64,000 bases of DNA from positions 16,670,545-16,734,544 of the forward strand of contig NC_044919.1 of the NCBI RefSeq assembly GCF_003576645.1, given 5' to 3'. Below the pieces are notes generated by a model. It worked only from the letters and a program-made list of their open reading frames with translations, was not told where the DNA came from and searched no databases. Within the stretch, counting starts at the first letter, position 1, and each line of letters starts with the position of its first letter. The position numbers and the translations under genes were made by a program. Origin of the DNA: Ipomoea triloba. Lineage: Eukaryota > Streptophyta > Magnoliopsida > Solanales > Convolvulaceae. Shown here piece after piece: positions 60,436 through 64,000 of the stretch.

Positions 60436-62047
60436 TCTAACTCATTGTTTCTTTCTTTCTTTCATTACCTGGTCGTACCTTTTCTTCTTGGTGTTGGAAG
60501 CGGACGGCTCAAGGTCCTCTTCCTTTCGCCATACATTTCCGGGTTGGCCTTGCTGTTGATACTGCTGCTGTGGATACTTAACAAATTGAGTAAAATATTC
60601 GTTCTGCACTAGTTCCTCTATTTGTCCTTTTAAAATGTGACACTCATTAGTATCATGGCCAACCTGTCAGTGAAACCAACAATATTTGGTCTGGTCCATG
60701 TTTGGAGAAACTATCATGCATTCTGATAGAAATTACATGATTCCCATTTCCTCAGCTTGTCTTAGAATCACACTAACCGAATGAGTAAGCGGTGTCAAGT
60801 GTCGTAGTGGTACGAGATGAGGCCTCTCGTGATCTCTCCCTTTTGTTGTGGACGATTGGTTTGGGCGTGGTGCCTGGTTGGTCGGACCAACTTTATTAGG
60901 TTGCCCACCCCTCCTGCCTTCTTCCTCATCCTTCTTCTTTCTATCAGTCTCCTCTATCTCAGCATAACGATTAACTATCCTCATTAGTTCCTCATAGGAG
61001 CGTGGATGGTGGCCGTTTAACTGCCTGTGAAAATCTCCCGACGTCAATGCCTGGATAAATATGAAGATCGTCGCCTTAGAGTCTAAATCGTGCACATTGC
61101 TGACCTCCATCTTCCATTTGTTCAGAAAATCTTTTAAGTTTTCCCCTTTATCTTGCCTTACTGCGTACAGGTGAGAGAAAAGCCTCTTACATTGTATATT
61201 GTCAGAAAAGTAACTTAAAAAGCTTTTTGATAATTCTCCAAAATTTTGAATTAAGCCATATGGGATTGTATTGAACCAGTCCTGAGCCGCCCAATCCAAA
61301 GTGGACAAAAATGCTCTGCATATAATGTCATCTTCTGCCCCCATCATCACCATTGCCGCCTTATACCTTGTCATGTGCGCACGCGGGTCTGAGGTCCCTA
61401 CGTAGGCTTTGATAGTCGGAAGCTTGAACTCCTTTGGAAGAGGTGTATCCATTATCCTTGCGTTGAATGGTGCAGCCATCCTCACCACAGGCTTAGGCGA
61501 CTATTCCCTTGCCTCCACTTTCTTCTCTAGTTCTTCTATTTTCTATTGTAGTCGCTCTACCACTTACTCTTGCGCATTTGGGGTTTGCTTGGACTGAAGT
61601 GGAGCCGGCCCTCCAGACTCACTCATCCCTTCTATCTGTTGTGACTGCTCATCCTGGTGCAGACCCTTGGTGGGTGACCCCTTGACCACAACCTTGGCTG
61701 GATAGCAACCCTCTCACCCCACTGTCCCATGGCGGGCATAGAAACGGCCGGCTGATGAGTTGCGCTACGACACAAACGATGGGTCATCTTTTTCTCTATT
61801 TCATCCTTCTGCTCGGATGCTTGGGGTTCTGCCCCCAACTGGCTAGAGCTGTCGCTGACTGCTGAATAGCCCGGACGGTCACCTGGGGGTCCATAGACGG
61901 TACCCGTGCTTTGGGCGCCTGCTGCCCTCCACCGTGATTATTGTTGTGTAGCTGGCGGAGACCATCATTGCGATCACTAGAGGTGTTGCCATGATTCACG
62001 TGACGAGAATTATGGGAACTGCTAGATCCAGATCCAACAATCTCCAA
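60436..62047 (-). pseudogene. Ty3 Tat/Ogre-like gag, broken
   Basis: Minus strand from MEIVGSGSSSSHNSRHVNHG (62047), through a stop-broken linker, to an intact stretch at 61488-60733: FKLPTIKAYVGTSDPRAHMT, YKAAMVMMGAEDDIICRAFL, STLDWAAQDWFNTIPYGLIQ and LNKWKMEVSNVHDL, a retrotransposon gag domain. After a stop, the C-terminal part continues (YCWFH, then VGHDTNECHILKGQIEELVQ), a zinc-knuckle-like C...C-H...H-x4-C pattern typical of Tat/Ogre gag proteins. It has at least three stops. No pol follows, so the element is gag-only or truncated at about 60430. Confidence 0.85.
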
Positions 62048-62118
62048 TGATAAGCTAGTATTGTGTAATATGTAGAGCTTGCCTGAGATTTGATCTCAAC
62101 TCTCAACGAAAGCACTAA

Positions 62119-62513
62119 TGACGGTAAATATGTTACCGGAGTAATATTATATAAGTAATTTGTTACAATAGGTAATTTGTTTTAGTACAGTAGTGTTTTT
62201 TGGCCTCCCCCTCCTCTGCAATAGGATTCTTCTTTTATACCTGTGAGTGCATCGACTCTTCTGTGGATGTAACGGACATTTACTACCTATACTAAGTGCG
62301 GGTAATGACGACAAGGAGCCATTCAGAGTAACTTCTCTTCAATGTGTCGTGCTTGTGTAACGGGTGGTCGTTTGCCTTCACTGAGCCTGTTTGTCTGCCT
62401 TCGGGTCAGTGCTTGTGGTTCCGGGTCTAGTACTTACCCAATTACCCTGTCAGATAATTACCCTGTCAGATCATTTAAAGAAATATTTTCCCAAATAAAA
62501 TTAAAACCCAACA
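62119..62513 (-). repeat. 5' LTR of the Tat-like fragment
   Basis: The minus strand starts TGTTGGGTTTTAATTTTATT at 62513 and ends at 62119 with CCGTCA, followed by TTAGTGCTTTCGTTGAGAG, a leader form seen after Tat-type LTRs. About 395 bp. A second LTR is not in the window. It contains a 16-bp near-tandem repeat (attaccctgtcagat) at 62450-62475. Confidence 0.6.
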
Positions 62514-63287
62514 TTCCTTTTATTTTATAATTTATAATAGAGTGTTGACTAGGCCAAAAATTGCTTTAAAAAATCGGGTTGGGCTAGAAGGTATAAGACC
62601 TAGGCCTATCACATAAGATAAAAGTATTTAAACAAATAAGTTCTCTTATTTTTAGAGATTGGGCCTGGCTAAAATGGGACAGACCTGGCCCAACCTATAT
62701 AACCACAGACCTAGACCTATCTGCTTGCACAAAAAGAGAAACAGTGGTTGCTGGCCAGCTGTGTTAAAAAAAACACCACCGAAAGAGGAGAATAAAAAAA
62801 TTATCGAACCCCGCCTACCGCCGAGCCAACCAGGCTTGTCGCTTGCCACCATCGCATTGTCGCAGTGCCAACCACCACCGCCACCGACATCATTGGCATC
62901 CACAACTTCGAACTGCATCGTCCACTCTATGACCGCCGCAACTAGCGAGAGAAAATCGGGGTGCCGATCAGAACGCCGGTAAATACCACGGCGGTAGATC
63001 AATTAAAGAGGTAGGTTGTATTGAAGATTTGGATGATTTTGTTTTCGAAGAACAAAATAATTCATCTCCAATGTTCTATTTTCACGAATATTGTATGATT
63101 AAATATTCATAGATTTAATTTCTTGAGAGAAAAACGGTGACTGGGAGGTGCCGTCCGCGAGATGCCGAATCACAATTAGCACAATCGAAAACAGATTGGT
63201 CGATCACAATTTCCGTAGTCTACGGGGTGCCGTTCGAGAGATGTCGTCGCTAGATGTCCAGGTATAACCCATCGGAAGCACGGAGAG
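62514..63287. other. Intergenic or retroelement flank, no gene
   Basis: A Pro/His/Thr-coding stretch at 62820-62940 (gccaccatcgc, ccaccaccgccaccgac) is low complexity with no motif. Minor repeats of gagatgccg- and ctagatgtcc-type words occur near 63150-63260. Confidence 0.4.
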
Positions 63288-63456
63288 TGTAGAAACTGTA
63301 AGCTTGATATTTATTCACAGCAAAGAAGCAAAATATATAGAGTACACAATCAGAAGAAAAGGGAACCAGTTATAACAACCTATACAAAAACTAAGCATAA
63401 GCTAAAAGAATATGCTAGAATAAAACTAAACAGAATTGGAATAAAACTAAGGCTCA
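63288..63456 (-). repeat. Short 3' LTR of a Copia element (proposed)
   Basis: 169 bp from tgtagaaactg to aaggctca, reading TGAGCC...TCTACA on the minus strand. It is preceded in sense by a G-rich tract (TGCGGGGGCATAT). The partner LTR would be beyond the window, so the boundaries rest on the TG/CA ends and the tract only. Confidence 0.5.
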
Positions 63457-64000
63457 ATATGCCCCCGCAAGATTGGAGCACCATCAATGAGGCCAATCTT
63501 GTCTCGAAACGCTGTAAAAACCCGATGACCAAGCGGCTTAGTCAAAAGGTCAGTAATCTGGGCAGAAGACTGAACATGCTGCACACGTAATAAACCACAA
63601 GAAACCTGCTAACGCACAAAGAAATAATCAAGCGCCAAATGCTTTCAAGCGCCAAATGCTTCATACGGGAATGAAAAACTGGGTTCCTACACACATAAGA
63701 CGCACTCAAATTATCAGTAACAAGAACCGAAGAGTCACGCAACCGAACCCCAAGCTCAGTTAATAAATTCTGAATCCACATGAGCTCCACAACAGAATTT
63801 ACTAGTGCCATATACCCAACTTCCGTGGAAGACCGAGAAACTGAACGTTATTTGGCAGACCTCCGGGACACAACATTAGAACCAAAGAACACAACATAAG
63901 CTATTGTGGAGCGATCACCATCACAGATGCCCCCCCACCCCCCACCCCCCAATCTGAGTCAGAGTAGGCTAAGAGTGACAAAGGCTTATCGCTACAAAAA
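63457..64000 (-). pseudogene. Copia RNase H (3' end of pol), broken, runs off the window
   Basis: The minus strand reads LSLLAYSDSDWG, DGDRSTIAYVVFFGSNVVSR, SRSSTEVGYMALVNSVVELM, then VLVTDNLSASYVCRNPVFHS and RMKHLAL: the Copia RNase H domain. The usual Glu in STEAEY is Gly here. A C-rich run (63931-63951) replaces the sequence after DSDW, and a 16-bp tandem duplication (caagcgccaaatgctt, 63631-63665) shifts the frame. The rest of the element lies to the right of the window. Confidence 0.85.

Noticed and set aside
62652..63002. A 107-116 codon region on both strands near 62820.
   Set aside because: Low-complexity Pro/Thr/His coding with no family resemblance and open on both strands, as expected from composition.

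Overview
This is a nuclear window from a flowering plant, almost certainly a eudicot: AT-rich intergenic DNA, genes with GT-AG introns, plant-specific gene families and dense nested transposable elements. I cannot name the species from sequence alone. No prokaryotic operon, CRISPR array or viral genome is present. I read four host genes with confidence: FdC1, a chloroplast ferredoxin with a C-terminal extension (10401-10850, +); a uL18-family protein with a probable mitochondrial leader (11789-12880, -); 40S ribosomal protein S18, four exons (24740-26839, -); and a large PHD-finger/GNAT chromatin regulator of the IDM1-like family, eight coding exons and 1333 residues (32379-39600, -). A fifth, partial gene encodes the end of an arginine/serine-rich splicing-type protein (14455-14986, -); its 5' part is not recognisable.

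Layout. 1-9.5 kb: a 185-bp Mutator-type MITE, a hAT-like MITE, then a complete but coding-dead Copia-type LTR element on the minus strand (3315-9486, TSD CAAAC). 9.5-14.5 kb: FdC1 and the uL18 gene, convergent. 14.5-18.6 kb: RS-protein exons, a 522-bp palindromic Mutator MITE with a perfect 9-bp TSD, a GC-rich block and a CACTA-type terminus with three hairpins. 18.6-22.95 kb: a hAT transposon whose transposase has nonsense codons and is split by a 798-bp Mutator-type MITE. 23-24 kb: LINE ORF1 remnant. 24.7-26.9 kb: RPS18. 27-32 kb: degraded DNA and a LINE ORF2 remnant. 32.4-40 kb: the PHD/GNAT gene. 40.7-57.1 kb: a three-layer nest: an old Copia (LTRs at 40711 and 56626), an Athila-like LTR element inside it, and a young 11.7-kb Tekay/Del-type chromovirus (42798-54523, TSD AATGA) inside that. 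57.1-60 kb: a second, truncated member of the first Copia family. 60.4-62.5 kb: a gag-only Tat/Ogre-like fragment with its LTR. 63.3-64 kb: the 3' end of another Copia.

The host genes are housekeeping or regulatory and do not form a pathway: plastid electron transfer (FdC1), organellar and cytosolic translation (uL18-like, RPS18) and chromatin reading/acetylation (PHD/GNAT). As I recall, FdC1 and a PHD/GNAT gene are also near neighbours on Arabidopsis chromosome 4, so the TE-rich interval between them here may be an expanded syntenic block.

The most interesting signals are the coding-dead Copia family (nearly identical LTRs, intact priming sites, and a nonsense codon shared by two copies), an ORF of 145 codons inside the Tekay LTR, and the layered TE insertions whose target duplications give relative ages.
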